From contig NZ_JBIMSN010000062.1 in NCBI RefSeq assembly GCF_043944905.1, forward strand, positions 124,001-188,000: DNA of 64,000 nt, written 5' to 3'. The notes beneath the pieces were generated by a model, which was given only the letters and a program-made list of their open reading frames with translations, made no database searches and had not been told where the DNA came from. Shown in pieces: positions 26,597 to 35,184 of the stretch (positions are counted from its first letter, which is position 1; each line of letters starts with the position of its first letter). The position numbers and the translations under genes were made by a program. The stretch comes from Antrihabitans spumae. Its GTDB lineage: Bacteria; Actinomycetota; Actinomycetes; Mycobacteriales; Mycobacteriaceae.

Positions 26597-28150
26597 ATGC
26601 GAGGGGATCTCAATCAGACACTGATAGACACCGATGTCTGGACCGACGATCTGGTGGTCCAGGCAGGGATTCCGATCGTGGACGTACCGTTCGTGACGGT
26701 GGGCAGCGGGATCGGCTCGTTCGTCACCTTCGACACGCTGCGGATCTACGGCGTCCCGGCCGAGGCGATGGCGGTACTCGGTCCCCAGCAGGTGCCGTGG
26801 TCGAGCTACGAGTACTTGACCAAGGTGTCGCAGATCCCGCGAGTCGAACGGCTACGTTCGGACTCGCAGTCGATGCCGGACAATATTTGGGGATTTCCGT
26901 CGTACGCGGTGCGGGAAGCGTTGTCGGCCAACAGTGTCGGCGGATTCTTCAAGCCGCTGACCCAAGTGTTTCTCGAGCCGATTTTCGCCGACTACTACAC
27001 GCCGCGCGCGGGTCAGGCGTTCGAGTCGATGGAGAAGGAATTCCACCGGGTCGGGTACGGGCAGTCGCTGCGCAACGGCATCGTTCGTATGATTCGCCGG
27101 CGTGCCGGCGGCGGATACTTCACGATCCTCACACCACCCGCGGGTTCGGCACCGACCAAACGAATCGGGTTCCGCAGCTTGTACGTTCACGTCGCGATCG
27201 GATATCCGGGGCTGAAGTTGCTCGACGATCTGCAGGAGTACCGCGAGAAGTACCGCGACCCGACGCGTGTCGTCAACGCCTACGAGCCGCACGAGCACAT
27301 GTATCAGGCGCTGCAGCGTCGCCCCGGGACCGTGATGATCAGGGGGAGTGGCATCGTCGCGTCACGGGTGCTGCAGCGGCTGATCGACGATCGTGACCGT
27401 CTCGGTCTGCAGACCAACATTCTGCATCTGTTCCGCACCTACGTGAACGCGCCGCATGGACCGAGCGTGTTCAAACGTCGAAAAGGTAAGGACGGCTGGG
27501 CCTATCAGGGGTTCAACTACCCGAAGTCGGTGTGGGGTGGTCAGCTGAAGGCGAAGATGCGGAACCTGGAGGGTGAGGAACGCGCCCGCGCTTACAAGGA
27601 GATGGGCGGCACGAACACGCCGGTCCGGAAGAATTGGCAGGAGCAGTTGCGCCGCGGCCGCGCTCAGGGCTGGTATCAGGTGATGGCAGGAACTGCCCGC
27701 GATCTGCGTCCGGCCCCGAACGGGCAGGGTGTCATCTCGACGATCGTCCCGGATCCGCAGGCGCCGTTGCCGTTTCCACCGCCGACGCAGCCGTTCGATA
27801 CACCGGTCGACTATGTGGTCGATTGCACGGGCCTCGAAGCTGACATCCGTGAGCATCGCGTTCTTGCGGATCTGCTCGACCATTCCGGTGCCGGCAGAAA
27901 CCCGGTCGGACGCCTCGACGTTGCGCGGACCTTCGAACTCGTCGGGACGCGAAGCGGCACCGGCCGCATCTACGCGTCGGGTACAGCGACGCTCGGCGGG
28001 TATTTTCCCGGTGTGGATACGTTCCTGGGACTGCAGATCGCCGCGCAGGAAATCGCGGACGACCTCGCGGCCAACGGTTTCGTCAATCGAATGGGACCGC
28101 TGCGGTCGACCCATCAATGGTGGCTGTGGGCCAGAAACAAGAGGATCTGA
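26597..28150 (+). CDS. FAD/NAD(P)-binding flavoprotein-like enzyme of unknown function
   Basis: A 517-aa protein with a degenerate dinucleotide fold: an N-terminal VPFVTVGSGIGSFVTFDTL (about residues 25-43), an internal second Rossmann-like start VMIRGSGIVASRVLQ at about 250-265, and a C-terminal flavoprotein-type segment VVDCTGLEADI with IYASGTATLGGYFPGVDTF. The layout resembles class B flavin monooxygenases, but the family is not one I can name. It ends 4 bp before a membrane protein and then an FHA protein, forming a three-gene operon just after the ESX-4 terminator. A substrate or role in secretion is not shown. The start is supported by the leaderless -10. Confidence 0.65.
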   Translation: MRGDLNQTLIDTDVWTDDLVVQAGIPIVDVPFVTVGSGIGSFVTFDTLRIYGVPAEAMAVLGPQQVPWSSYEYLTKVSQIPRVERLRSDSQSMPDNIWGFPSYAVREALSANSVGGFFKPLTQVFLEPIFADYYTPRAGQAFESMEKEFHRVGYGQSLRNGIVRMIRRRAGGGYFTILTPPAGSAPTKRIGFRSLYVHVAIGYPGLKLLDDLQEYREKYRDPTRVVNAYEPHEHMYQALQRRPGTVMIRGSGIVASRVLQRLIDDRDRLGLQTNILHLFRTYVNAPHGPSVFKRRKGKDGWAYQGFNYPKSVWGGQLKAKMRNLEGEERARAYKEMGGTNTPVRKNWQEQLRRGRAQGWYQVMAGTARDLRPAPNGQGVISTIVPDPQAPLPFPPPTQPFDTPVDYVVDCTGLEADIREHRVLADLLDHSGAGRNPVGRLDVARTFELVGTRSGTGRIYASGTATLGGYFPGVDTFLGLQIAAQEIADDLAANGFVNRMGPLRSTHQWWLWARNKRI

Positions 28151-28154
28151 GGCA

Positions 28155-28598
28155 ATGCTGCCAACCCTGAACGGACGCATTCAAACTCGCGTCCTCGGCC
28201 TCGGAATCATCGGCTTCTTCGTCGCACTGCTCATTACCCCGATCTTGCCGACGGGTGACCTCGGCATCGGGCAGGCCTACCGGGTGACGCTGAGCGTCTT
28301 GCTCACCGTGGTTCTGGTCGGTGTCCTGTGGGAACTGCTGTACCACTTTCTGATGCAGTTCCGGTGGGAGAAGGATTGGCCGACGCTGTTCGGACTGCTC
28401 ACGATGATCAACGAGGGCATTCTCGTTTGGCTACTCGTTCGCTACACGACGATCGTGGTTCCTGAACATCTACGGCCGTCGTTGACGGCCTTTCTGATCC
28501 AGTTCATCGTCACCTGGCTCGTATTCTGGATAATCGTGAACGGACCGATGCGACTTGTCTTCCATCGGTGGCGGTTCTCTGGAGGAAGGTTCCTGTGA
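28155..28598 (+). CDS. Four-helix integral membrane protein, unknown
   Basis: A 147-aa protein with four predicted membrane helices (about residues 13-32, 43-65, 80-100 and 108-130) and short loops. The second helix ends in LLYHFLMQFRWEKDWPT, rich in aromatic and charged residues. The ATG is 4 bp after the preceding stop, and the gene overlaps the FHA gene (GTGA). It may anchor the flavoprotein or the FHA protein at the membrane; no family was recognised. Confidence 0.7.
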   Translation: MLPTLNGRIQTRVLGLGIIGFFVALLITPILPTGDLGIGQAYRVTLSVLLTVVLVGVLWELLYHFLMQFRWEKDWPTLFGLLTMINEGILVWLLVRYTTIVVPEHLRPSLTAFLIQFIVTWLVFWIIVNGPMRLVFHRWRFSGGRFL

Positions 28599-30046
28599 GT
28601 ACAGGGCAGGTCGAAATTGTCCCGGGTCGGCATCTCGTTGCGTCGACGGCGGGAGTCGTTGTCGTCGTTGCACATCGCGACTCGTCGGCACTGACCGCAG
28701 GCTCCTCCGCCGCGCAGACCTGGCAGGCCCTGCACGATCTGGTGCAGCAGGCAGCGTCCATGGACGCGCGTAAACCCGGTCGCGCATTTGCCAGGCTCGC
28801 GACGAGATGGGTTGTGGACCAGGACGACGACGTCGAGTTCGGAGTGCTGTCGCCTGCTGGAAACGGACTTGCCGTGTTCTTGCACGGGGGCGTCACGGCC
28901 GTGATCGGCACCGGGAGCGGCGAGCAGGAAACGATCCGCGGAAACGATGCGGCGTTCACCGTCGACCGCATCGTCGACGCGCCGACCATCGCAGGCCTCT
29001 TCGTCGACGAATCCGGCACGCCACCCACCCTTCCCGTAGAGCGTGGGATCAGTGCGCTGACCGAGGGCGTCGCGCCCGGTGTCGGCGCCGTGCTGTGGCT
29101 GACCGAGCCGACGACGGAAACGAAGCGGCCACCGGGTTTGCTGAAGCGGATTCTCCGGCCGGATCCTGCCGACGATCTGCCCGACACCGCGATGATGTCG
29201 AAGGTCGATGCGTTGGCGGACGACGACCTGCCAAGTACGGCGATGATGCCGAAGTTCGATCCGTTCGCCGACGACGATGACGACGTCGACGACACAGAAG
29301 ACACAGCCGACCCGCAGGACGACCACGACCACGCGCACGGCCATGGTCACGTCCACCCGGAACCGGCGACGGTGCCACGGCTGCCAAGCGCGCCCGAGCC
29401 GGGGCTTGCAGAGACGGTTGTGCCTGCCCGGGTCAACGCGCTGTTGAAACCACCCGCTCTCTCGGCACGTATCGACATAACCGACGAACCGGAGCCACGC
29501 AGGCAACCGCTGCCGGACGGCAGCACAAGCAGGCGAGACAGGTCCCGTGAACAGACCGAACTCGGCGTCGTCGGCGTCAAGGTCCGCGGATTCAAGTGCG
29601 CGAGAGCACATCTCAACGATCCGCGGGTTGCGTTCTGCCGCGTGTGCGGATTACGCATGGATCAGTTGACCGGAATTCTGACCGAAGACACCCGACCACC
29701 GCTCGGGTTGCTGGTCGTCGACGACGGCACCACGTTCATTCTCGACGGTGATTGCGTGCTCGGCCGCGAGCCGGAGACGTCGGATGCGGCGCGGGCGGGG
29801 TTCACTCCGATTCGGCTGTCCGACTCCTCGGGTGGGATGTCGAGGGCGCACGCCGAATTCCGCCTTATCGAGTGGGACGTCGCCATCGTCGATCGCGGTT
29901 CGACGAACGGCACACACGTTCGCGTCGCGGGTGCTTTGGATTGGCATCGACTGCCACCGCGGCAACCGTTTCTGCTTACACCTGGATCGGAAGTGATGAT
30001 CGGCGGACGGACCGTGACCTTCGATTCTCCGCACGGTCAGTTGTAG
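28595..30046 (+). CDS. FHA-domain protein with zinc-ribbon and His-rich segment
   Basis: A 483-aa cytosolic protein. Residues 1-180 form an unassigned domain; 180-300 are acidic and disordered, with DALADDDLP/DPFADDDDD and a His-rich run DHDHAHGHGHVHPE; a CxxxH...CxxC zinc-ribbon (CARAHLNDPRVAFCRVCG) lies at about 335-352; the FHA domain covers about 370-480 (LGREPET ... MSRAHAEFRL ... DRGSTNGTHV). FHA domains bind phosphothreonine, so a Ser/Thr kinase partner is expected; the nearest in the window is at 40233. GGAGGAAGG precedes the GTG, which overlaps the upstream stop. Confidence 0.82.
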   Translation: MSTGQVEIVPGRHLVASTAGVVVVVAHRDSSALTAGSSAAQTWQALHDLVQQAASMDARKPGRAFARLATRWVVDQDDDVEFGVLSPAGNGLAVFLHGGVTAVIGTGSGEQETIRGNDAAFTVDRIVDAPTIAGLFVDESGTPPTLPVERGISALTEGVAPGVGAVLWLTEPTTETKRPPGLLKRILRPDPADDLPDTAMMSKVDALADDDLPSTAMMPKFDPFADDDDDVDDTEDTADPQDDHDHAHGHGHVHPEPATVPRLPSAPEPGLAETVVPARVNALLKPPALSARIDITDEPEPRRQPLPDGSTSRRDRSREQTELGVVGVKVRGFKCARAHLNDPRVAFCRVCGLRMDQLTGILTEDTRPPLGLLVVDDGTTFILDGDCVLGREPETSDAARAGFTPIRLSDSSGGMSRAHAEFRLIEWDVAIVDRGSTNGTHVRVAGALDWHRLPPRQPFLLTPGSEVMIGGRTVTFDSPHGQL

Positions 30047-30054
30047 GGCCGGCG

Positions 30055-30084
30055 GTTACAGGACCGGCAGTTACAGGACCGGCA
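30055..30084. repeat. Tandem 15-bp repeat (two units)
   Basis: GTTACAGGACCGGCA occurs twice in direct succession in the short gap between the FHA gene and the phosphorylase gene. It may be a regulatory site or simple slippage. Confidence 0.6.
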
Positions 30085-30107
30085 AAGCTTCGCGGGGCGA
30101 GGACGGG

Positions 30108-30113
30108 CACAAT
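30108..30113 (+). promoter_or_regulatory. Possible -10 element CACAAT of a leaderless transcript
   Basis: Seven nt separate this hexamer from ATG 30121, which lacks a Shine-Dalgarno. It is a weaker match than the other leaderless candidates. Confidence 0.3.
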
Positions 30114-30120
30114 CGTTGCC

Positions 30121-30918
30121 ATGCCTAGTGATGCCTCGACGCCGACCCTTGCTGTCATCGGCGGCAGCGGGTTCTACGACTTCTTCGGTGCCGGCGCACG
30201 TGAGGTCGCCGTCGAGACGCCGTACGGGCCGCCGAGTGCGCCGATCACGATTGGTCGGATCGGGAATCGGACAGTCGCCTTTCTGCCGCGGCACGGTCGG
30301 TCGCACGAGTACGCGCCGCACACCGTTCCGTATCGGGCGAATCTGTGGGCTTTGCGGTCGTTGGGCGTGCGTCGGATCTTCGGGCCGTGTGCGGTCGGCA
30401 GCCTGACCCCAGACCTCGGTCCGGGCAGCATCGTCGTTCCCGATCAACTTGTGGACCGCACCTCGGGTAGGCCGCAGACCTTCTTCGACAAGGGCGCTGT
30501 CCACGTCTCGTTTGCCGATCCGTATTGCGCGGAATTACGTTCTGCGCTTGCGCGGCCCGGCGTCGGCGACGGTGCAACCATGGTGGTCGTCGAGGGTCCG
30601 CGATTCTCGACCCGAGCCGAAAGCCGTTGGTTCGCTGCTCAGGGTTGGGAACTGGTGAACATGACCGGCCATCCCGAGGCAGTGCTCGCCCGTGAACTCG
30701 AAATATGTTATGCCGCTGTGGCATTGGTGACCGACCTCGATGCGGGCGTCGAGGTCGGAACCGGCGTCCACGCTACCGACGTCTTCGCGGAGTTCAAGCG
30801 CAACATAGGCCCTTTCAAGCAACTTCTCACCGACGCGATTGCCCGCGTCGACGGCGACGACACGTGCGCGCAGTGTCGAGTACACGATGGTGTCGTCCTT
30901 CCGTTCGAACTGCCGTGA
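30121..30918 (+). CDS. mtnP: S-methyl-5'-thioadenosine phosphorylase family protein
   Basis: A 265-aa purine-nucleoside phosphorylase-family enzyme that cleaves methylthioadenosine with phosphate to adenine and methylthioribose-1-phosphate. Key motifs are VIGGSGFYDF, LPRHGRSHEYAPHTVPYRAN, VEGPRFSTRAES, and NMTGHPEAVLARELEICYA, in the family's order. Length is normal. It overlaps the epimerase by 1 bp (ATGA). In actinobacteria some members act on other nucleosides, so inosine/guanosine activity cannot be excluded. The rest of methionine salvage is not in the window. Confidence 0.88.
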   Translation: MPSDASTPTLAVIGGSGFYDFFGAGAREVAVETPYGPPSAPITIGRIGNRTVAFLPRHGRSHEYAPHTVPYRANLWALRSLGVRRIFGPCAVGSLTPDLGPGSIVVPDQLVDRTSGRPQTFFDKGAVHVSFADPYCAELRSALARPGVGDGATMVVVEGPRFSTRAESRWFAAQGWELVNMTGHPEAVLARELEICYAAVALVTDLDAGVEVGTGVHATDVFAEFKRNIGPFKQLLTDAIARVDGDDTCAQCRVHDGVVLPFELP

Positions 30919-31973
30919 TGCGGATATTGCTGACCGGCGCCGCCGGATTCATCGGAGCTCACGTGGCGTCGGAGTTGCGTGCTGCGAAGCACGAGGTGAT
31001 CGAGATCGATGCACTGCTGCCGTCCGCGCATCCGGCTGGGACCGCACCGGATGGGTTGCAGCGCATCGATGTTCGCGACTCCGATGGCCTCGACGACATA
31101 CTCACGGGCGTCGACGTCGTGTGTCATCAGGCGGCTGTGGTCGGCTCCGGCATCGGACCCGACGATGCTCCCGCCTACGCCAGTCACAACGACTTCGGCA
31201 CAGCTGTGTTACTCGCAGCGATGCATCGGGCAGGGTGTGAGCGACTCGTTCTCGCCTCGTCGATGGTCGTGTACGGCGAAGGTCGGTATAGGTGTGACAC
31301 GTGCGGAATTGTCGACCCGCTGCCACGAACGACGGCCGATCTCGACGCAGGTCGCTTCGACAACCGGTGTCCTATCTCAGGGGATGCGACCAGTTGGGAC
31401 CTGGTGCCGGAGGAGGCTGCTCTGCGCCCCCGAAGCACCTATGCCGCAAGCAAAGTGGCGCAGGAGCACTACGCGTCAGCGTGGGCTGCGGCGACCGGTG
31501 GCAGTGTGACGGCACTGCGCTATCACAATGTCTACGGCGACCTGATGCCCTCGGACACACCGTATTCCGGCGTCGCCGCGATGTTTCGGTCGTCGCTCGC
31601 CGCGGGGCGGGCGCCCGCGGTCTTCGAAGACGGAGCGCAAACGCGTGATTTCGTGCATGTCCAGGATGTCGCGGTAGCGAACCGGCTTGCGATCGAAGCA
31701 GCCCTGGGCGGGTTCGAGGCGCTGAATGTGTGCTCCGGACAACCTATTACGATCGGCGCGGTCGCCGACATCCTGGCCAAGACCGCAGCCGGACCCGCCC
31801 CCGTCGTGACGGGGCAGTACCGCCCTGGCGACGTGCGCCACGTGGTTGCCGACCCCGCGCGCGCCTACGCTCGGCTCGGTTTTCGTGCGACAACTCGTCC
31901 TGCCGATGGGCTCGCCGCCTTCGCCGATGCACCGTTGCGGGCGCGTGCGGCGGAGTCGAGCCCTTCGGTATAA
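30918..31973 (+). CDS. NAD-dependent sugar epimerase/dehydratase with a Cys-rich insert
   Basis: A 351-aa extended SDR: N-terminal GAAGFIGAHV (GxxGxxG, residues 7-13), YAASK catalytic motif (Y and K) and the Ser of SSMVVYGEG. A roughly 35-residue insert carries CDTC and RCPISG cysteines, a pattern I recall from dTDP-rhamnose-4-epimerase-like SDRs. It should act on a nucleotide-sugar; the exact sugar is not known. Its ATG overlaps the mtnP stop. The neighbouring glycosyltransferase genes (33-36 kb) suggest a shared glycoconjugate pathway. Confidence 0.83.
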   Translation: MRILLTGAAGFIGAHVASELRAAKHEVIEIDALLPSAHPAGTAPDGLQRIDVRDSDGLDDILTGVDVVCHQAAVVGSGIGPDDAPAYASHNDFGTAVLLAAMHRAGCERLVLASSMVVYGEGRYRCDTCGIVDPLPRTTADLDAGRFDNRCPISGDATSWDLVPEEAALRPRSTYAASKVAQEHYASAWAAATGGSVTALRYHNVYGDLMPSDTPYSGVAAMFRSSLAAGRAPAVFEDGAQTRDFVHVQDVAVANRLAIEAALGGFEALNVCSGQPITIGAVADILAKTAAGPAPVVTGQYRPGDVRHVVADPARAYARLGFRATTRPADGLAAFADAPLRARAAESSPSV

Positions 31974-32005
31974 CCAGAGATCGGTGCAACCACGGAGCAG
32001 GGTGA

Positions 32006-33040
32006 CTACGAAGCAGGCTCGGCGGCCAGCGGGAGCACCACCTCGAACCGCGATCCGCTCGCCCGGTTGGAGGCGCTGATCTTGCCGTGGTGTGCCTCGA
32101 TTAGACCCGCGGCAATCGCGAGTCCCATGCCACTTCCTGCAGGCAGACCACCGTTCGCCACGGGGGAGCGTGCCGTCGTCCCGCGATAGGCGACCTCGAA
32201 GATACGCAGGAGGTCCTCGTCGGCGATGCCGGTGCCGGTGTCGTCGACACGGGTCCATGCGTGACCGGCGTCGGTTCCCGCCGAGATCTCGACAGTGCCG
32301 CCCGGCGGTGTGTGCGCGATCGCGTTGGTGACCAGGTTCGTCAGAACTCGGCCGAGCGCGTGGTCGCTGCCTGCGACGAAGATCGGTCGGCCCGGTTGCT
32401 CGGCACGTAGTTCGACCTGTGCCCGCTCCGCGGACGCTCTGCTTGCGGCGACCACCTCGTCGATCACTTCGTGCAGGTCGAGAGTCTCCAACGTCAACCG
32501 AAGCGCTCCCGCGTTGATCTTGGACATCTCGAAGAGGTCGTCGACCATCGAGGCGAGCCTGTCCGTCTCACGGACGATCTGCTCCGAGTAGCGCGTGATA
32601 TCGGCGGGATCGTCGACTACCCGGTCGGTAAGCGCCTCCGCCATCGCACGGATTCCTGCGAGCGGAGTTCGGAGATCGTGGCTGACCCAGGCGACAAGTT
32701 CGCGTCGCGACTTCTCCGCAGCACGTTCCTGCTCGCGGATCTCCTTCTCCCAGACGGTCCGTTTCGCCTGGTAGCGGCCGAGTGCAACGGCTGCCGGAAC
32801 GGTGACGATCGCGACGACGGCGAGAACGATGGCGGTTCGTTCCAGTTCCTGCGTGAACATCAGCCCGCTCACGCCGATCACGCCGGCGAACGTTGCCAGC
32901 GTCGGGATCAGGACCAGTGCGGCCATGCTTGCGGTGAGTGACAGGTTGCGCCCCCGGTGCAGAACGACCGACCCGAGGAGGACGACGGGTATCGAGCAGA
33001 CGAGTGTGTAGAGCACGATCTCGACGAGGTTCGTTGGCAT
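32006..33040 (-). CDS. Sensor histidine kinase (orphan)
   Basis: A 344-aa membrane histidine kinase: two or three N-terminal helices (residues about 5-27, 35-62, 68-90) and no large sensor domain. The H-box is VSHDLRTPLAG (H121), the N-box NLVTNAIAHTP, and the G-boxes DDTGTGI and GSGMGLAIA. ATG 33040 follows GGAGGAG. No response regulator lies beside it in this window. It is downstream of the GT-C-like gene on the same strand by 16 bp, so they may be co-transcribed, and the kinase could sense lipid or envelope state. Confidence 0.9.
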   Translation of the reverse strand: MPTNLVEIVLYTLVCSIPVVLLGSVVLHRGRNLSLTASMAALVLIPTLATFAGVIGVSGLMFTQELERTAIVLAVVAIVTVPAAVALGRYQAKRTVWEKEIREQERAAEKSRRELVAWVSHDLRTPLAGIRAMAEALTDRVVDDPADITRYSEQIVRETDRLASMVDDLFEMSKINAGALRLTLETLDLHEVIDEVVAASRASAERAQVELRAEQPGRPIFVAGSDHALGRVLTNLVTNAIAHTPPGGTVEISAGTDAGHAWTRVDDTGTGIADEDLLRIFEVAYRGTTARSPVANGGLPAGSGMGLAIAAGLIEAHHGKISASNRASGSRFEVVLPLAAEPAS

Positions 33041-33056
33041 TGTGGCTCCTCCGCCT

Positions 33057-34466
33057 TCACCAGTTGGTGAAGATCAGGTGGACAAGAACGAGTGTGCCTG
33101 CGGCTTGGACAACCAGCCAGCGACGCGCATGTCGCTCTGGGAGCAGTGCGCAGGCAGCGAACAGCCAGATGGTGAACGGCAACCAGATGCGCTCGGTCTC
33201 TGCTTTGCTCAAACCCGAGAGGTCGGCCAGGACGATTGCGCACAGCATCCCGGCCACCAGCATGGGTACACCGTTGCCGCCGAATCGATTCGCGGGCAGA
33301 CGATGCAACGCCGCGGGGACCGCGAGACCTGTTGCACAGACCACCGCGGCGAGGTTGCCCCACACCCAATAGCTGTACGGCCGAAGAGACGCGATGCCCT
33401 GGTAGTAGCGCTCGACAACGAGGTGATATCCGTCGAGCCACCAGAATCCGGATGCGGTGAAGACGGCCGCCACGATCAGTGCGCCACCGAGTGCGGGCAG
33501 CAGGGGCCTGACGTTGCGAGTGGCCACGAGAACGAACACGGCAGGAACCCCCATCAGAACCATGCCGTAGTTGAGGTAGATCCCGAACCCGAAGCCGATA
33601 CCCGCCGCTGCGGCGATCCATACAGCGCCCCGACCCTGTCGCGTCGCCGCAACGGCCAGGAGCGCGATTGCCCATGCGGTGACACCGGCGAACATGGCAT
33701 CGGCCGAGACGGCGATCCAGACCGCCGCGGGCGCAAGTACAAGAAACGGCGCGCACGAGCGGGCAAGTGCTTCCGAGCCGAGGGCTCGAACTGCGACTAG
33801 CACGGCAACCGAAGCGCTGCAGCCGACAACCACGCAGAAGGTGCCTGCCCATGCCCCACCGGACAACCCGATCCGGTCGAGCCAGACGAAGCTCAGGAGG
33901 GCGCCTGGCGGATGGCCGGACACATGGGTCGTCCAGGAATCGGGTCGAAAGTCGAGGATGCGGTCGCTGAAACCGCGGAGCATCGCTGGAATGTCGTTCA
34001 CCCCATCGACTTCGGCGAGATACTCGTTCGAATCGGTCAGTCGGCGGACGAAGCCTCGCTCCCAGCCGTCGATAAGTGCAAGCGCGATCGCCCAGCCGAG
34101 TGCCCCGAGATAGGTTGCAGCGCATAACATTCGCCACGATGCCTGCGCCGCGATCCGCGGTCCGAATCCGATCACAAGTACTGCAATTGCAAGTGCTGGC
34201 CCGCTACCCCAACCGAGATGCGGTTCCCAGAACCCGAAGATCGGGGCGGTGTGCGCGACAAGGGTGCCCCGCCATTCTTCGCTTGCCACGAGCGGAACGA
34301 CGAATGCCACAGCAACGAGCACCACTGCTGCGCCCGCGCCGATCAGATCCCGTCGGACCGTCGGTGCAGCGCTGAGGGCCTGCGGCACGGAAAGCTTCAC
34401 GTCGTCACGATAGGCCCGGGTCGAACGACCCAGTCGCCGAAACTCCTCTCGCGGCCTCGCCGTCAT
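33057..34466 (-). CDS. Polytopic membrane protein, GT-C glycosyltransferase-like
   Basis: A 469-aa membrane protein with about 11 hydrophobic helices. The first large extracytoplasmic loop holds the only strongly polar conserved-looking region (DSNEYLAEVDGVNDIP ... TTHVSGHPPGALL), reminiscent of GT-C polyprenyl-phosphate-sugar transferases, in which such loops carry the catalytic Asp. A clean DXD motif is not seen, so activity is uncertain. It diverges from the GT2 gene over 58 bp, and the GT2 product could supply a polyprenyl-phosphate sugar donor for it; that link is inferred. Confidence 0.6.
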   Translation of the reverse strand: MTARPREEFRRLGRSTRAYRDDVKLSVPQALSAAPTVRRDLIGAGAAVVLVAVAFVVPLVASEEWRGTLVAHTAPIFGFWEPHLGWGSGPALAIAVLVIGFGPRIAAQASWRMLCAATYLGALGWAIALALIDGWERGFVRRLTDSNEYLAEVDGVNDIPAMLRGFSDRILDFRPDSWTTHVSGHPPGALLSFVWLDRIGLSGGAWAGTFCVVVGCSASVAVLVAVRALGSEALARSCAPFLVLAPAAVWIAVSADAMFAGVTAWAIALLAVAATRQGRGAVWIAAAAGIGFGFGIYLNYGMVLMGVPAVFVLVATRNVRPLLPALGGALIVAAVFTASGFWWLDGYHLVVERYYQGIASLRPYSYWVWGNLAAVVCATGLAVPAALHRLPANRFGGNGVPMLVAGMLCAIVLADLSGLSKAETERIWLPFTIWLFAACALLPERHARRWLVVQAAGTLVLVHLIFTNW

Positions 34467-34511
34467 CGTTTCGTCACCGCTTCGACGATGCGTTTACGGG
34501 GTGCGCACCGA

Positions 34512-34517
34512 TACCGT
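34512..34517 (+). promoter_or_regulatory. Probable -10 element TACCGT of a leaderless transcript
   Basis: TANNNT hexamer seven nt before ATG 34525, supporting that start over the GTG at 34501. Confidence 0.4.
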
Positions 34518-34524
34518 CGAGATC

Positions 34525-35184
34525 ATGAACCGATCGGCACCGCTCGACGTGACAGTCGTGATTCCGTGCCTGAACGAGGCAGGCGCACTACCTGCCGTGC
34601 TTGCTGCGCTGCCGGAGGGATTTCACGCGCTCGTCGTCGACAACGGCTCCGAGGACGACACCGCTCAGGTTGCCGGCGCACACGGAGCGCGTGTTCTCAG
34701 CCAGCCCGAGCGCGGCTACGGCGCCGCGGTCCAGGCCGGAATCCATGCTGCGACAACAGAAGTGATCGCAGTGCTCGACGGCGACGGCTCGATGGATCCG
34801 GCTGATCTGCCGCGCCTCGCGGCATTGTTGAACAGTGGCGTCGACCTTGTCGTCGGTCGTCGCAGAGGGGGACGCGGTTGGCCGTTGCATGCACGTATCG
34901 GGAACGGAATCATCGCTTTTCGGCTCAGACAGCGGTACGGTCTACCGCTGCACGACATCGGGCCGATGCGTATTGCCCGCAGAGCGTCCTACCTTTCGCT
35001 CGGTCCGCTGCATCAACGCTTCGGGTATCCGCTGGAACTGCTGATCGCGGCGGCACGTCACGACTGGACGGTGGTGGAGCGCGACATCACCTATCGTCCG
35101 AGAAGTCATGGCAAATCGAAGGTTTCAGGATCGGTGTTGGGGACCGTGCGGGTTGTCGCGGACTTCTGGGCGGTCAGCCGATGA
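34525..35184 (+). CDS. Family 2 glycosyltransferase, polyprenyl-phosphate glycosyltransferase-like
   Basis: A 219-aa GT-A fold transferase. VVIPCLNEAGALP and VVDNGSEDDT are the nucleotide-sugar start motifs; the metal motif is LDGDGSMDP (DGD). It is short and has no C-terminal membrane helices, like Dpm1-type enzymes or the transferase partners of CofC-like proteins. It likely moves a sugar from a nucleotide donor to a lipid or small acceptor. A GTG at 34501 is an alternative start. It overlaps the next gene (ATGA), beginning a five-gene coupled operon. Confidence 0.85.
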   Translation: MNRSAPLDVTVVIPCLNEAGALPAVLAALPEGFHALVVDNGSEDDTAQVAGAHGARVLSQPERGYGAAVQAGIHAATTEVIAVLDGDGSMDPADLPRLAALLNSGVDLVVGRRRGGRGWPLHARIGNGIIAFRLRQRYGLPLHDIGPMRIARRASYLSLGPLHQRFGYPLELLIAAARHDWTVVERDITYRPRSHGKSKVSGSVLGTVRVVADFWAVSR

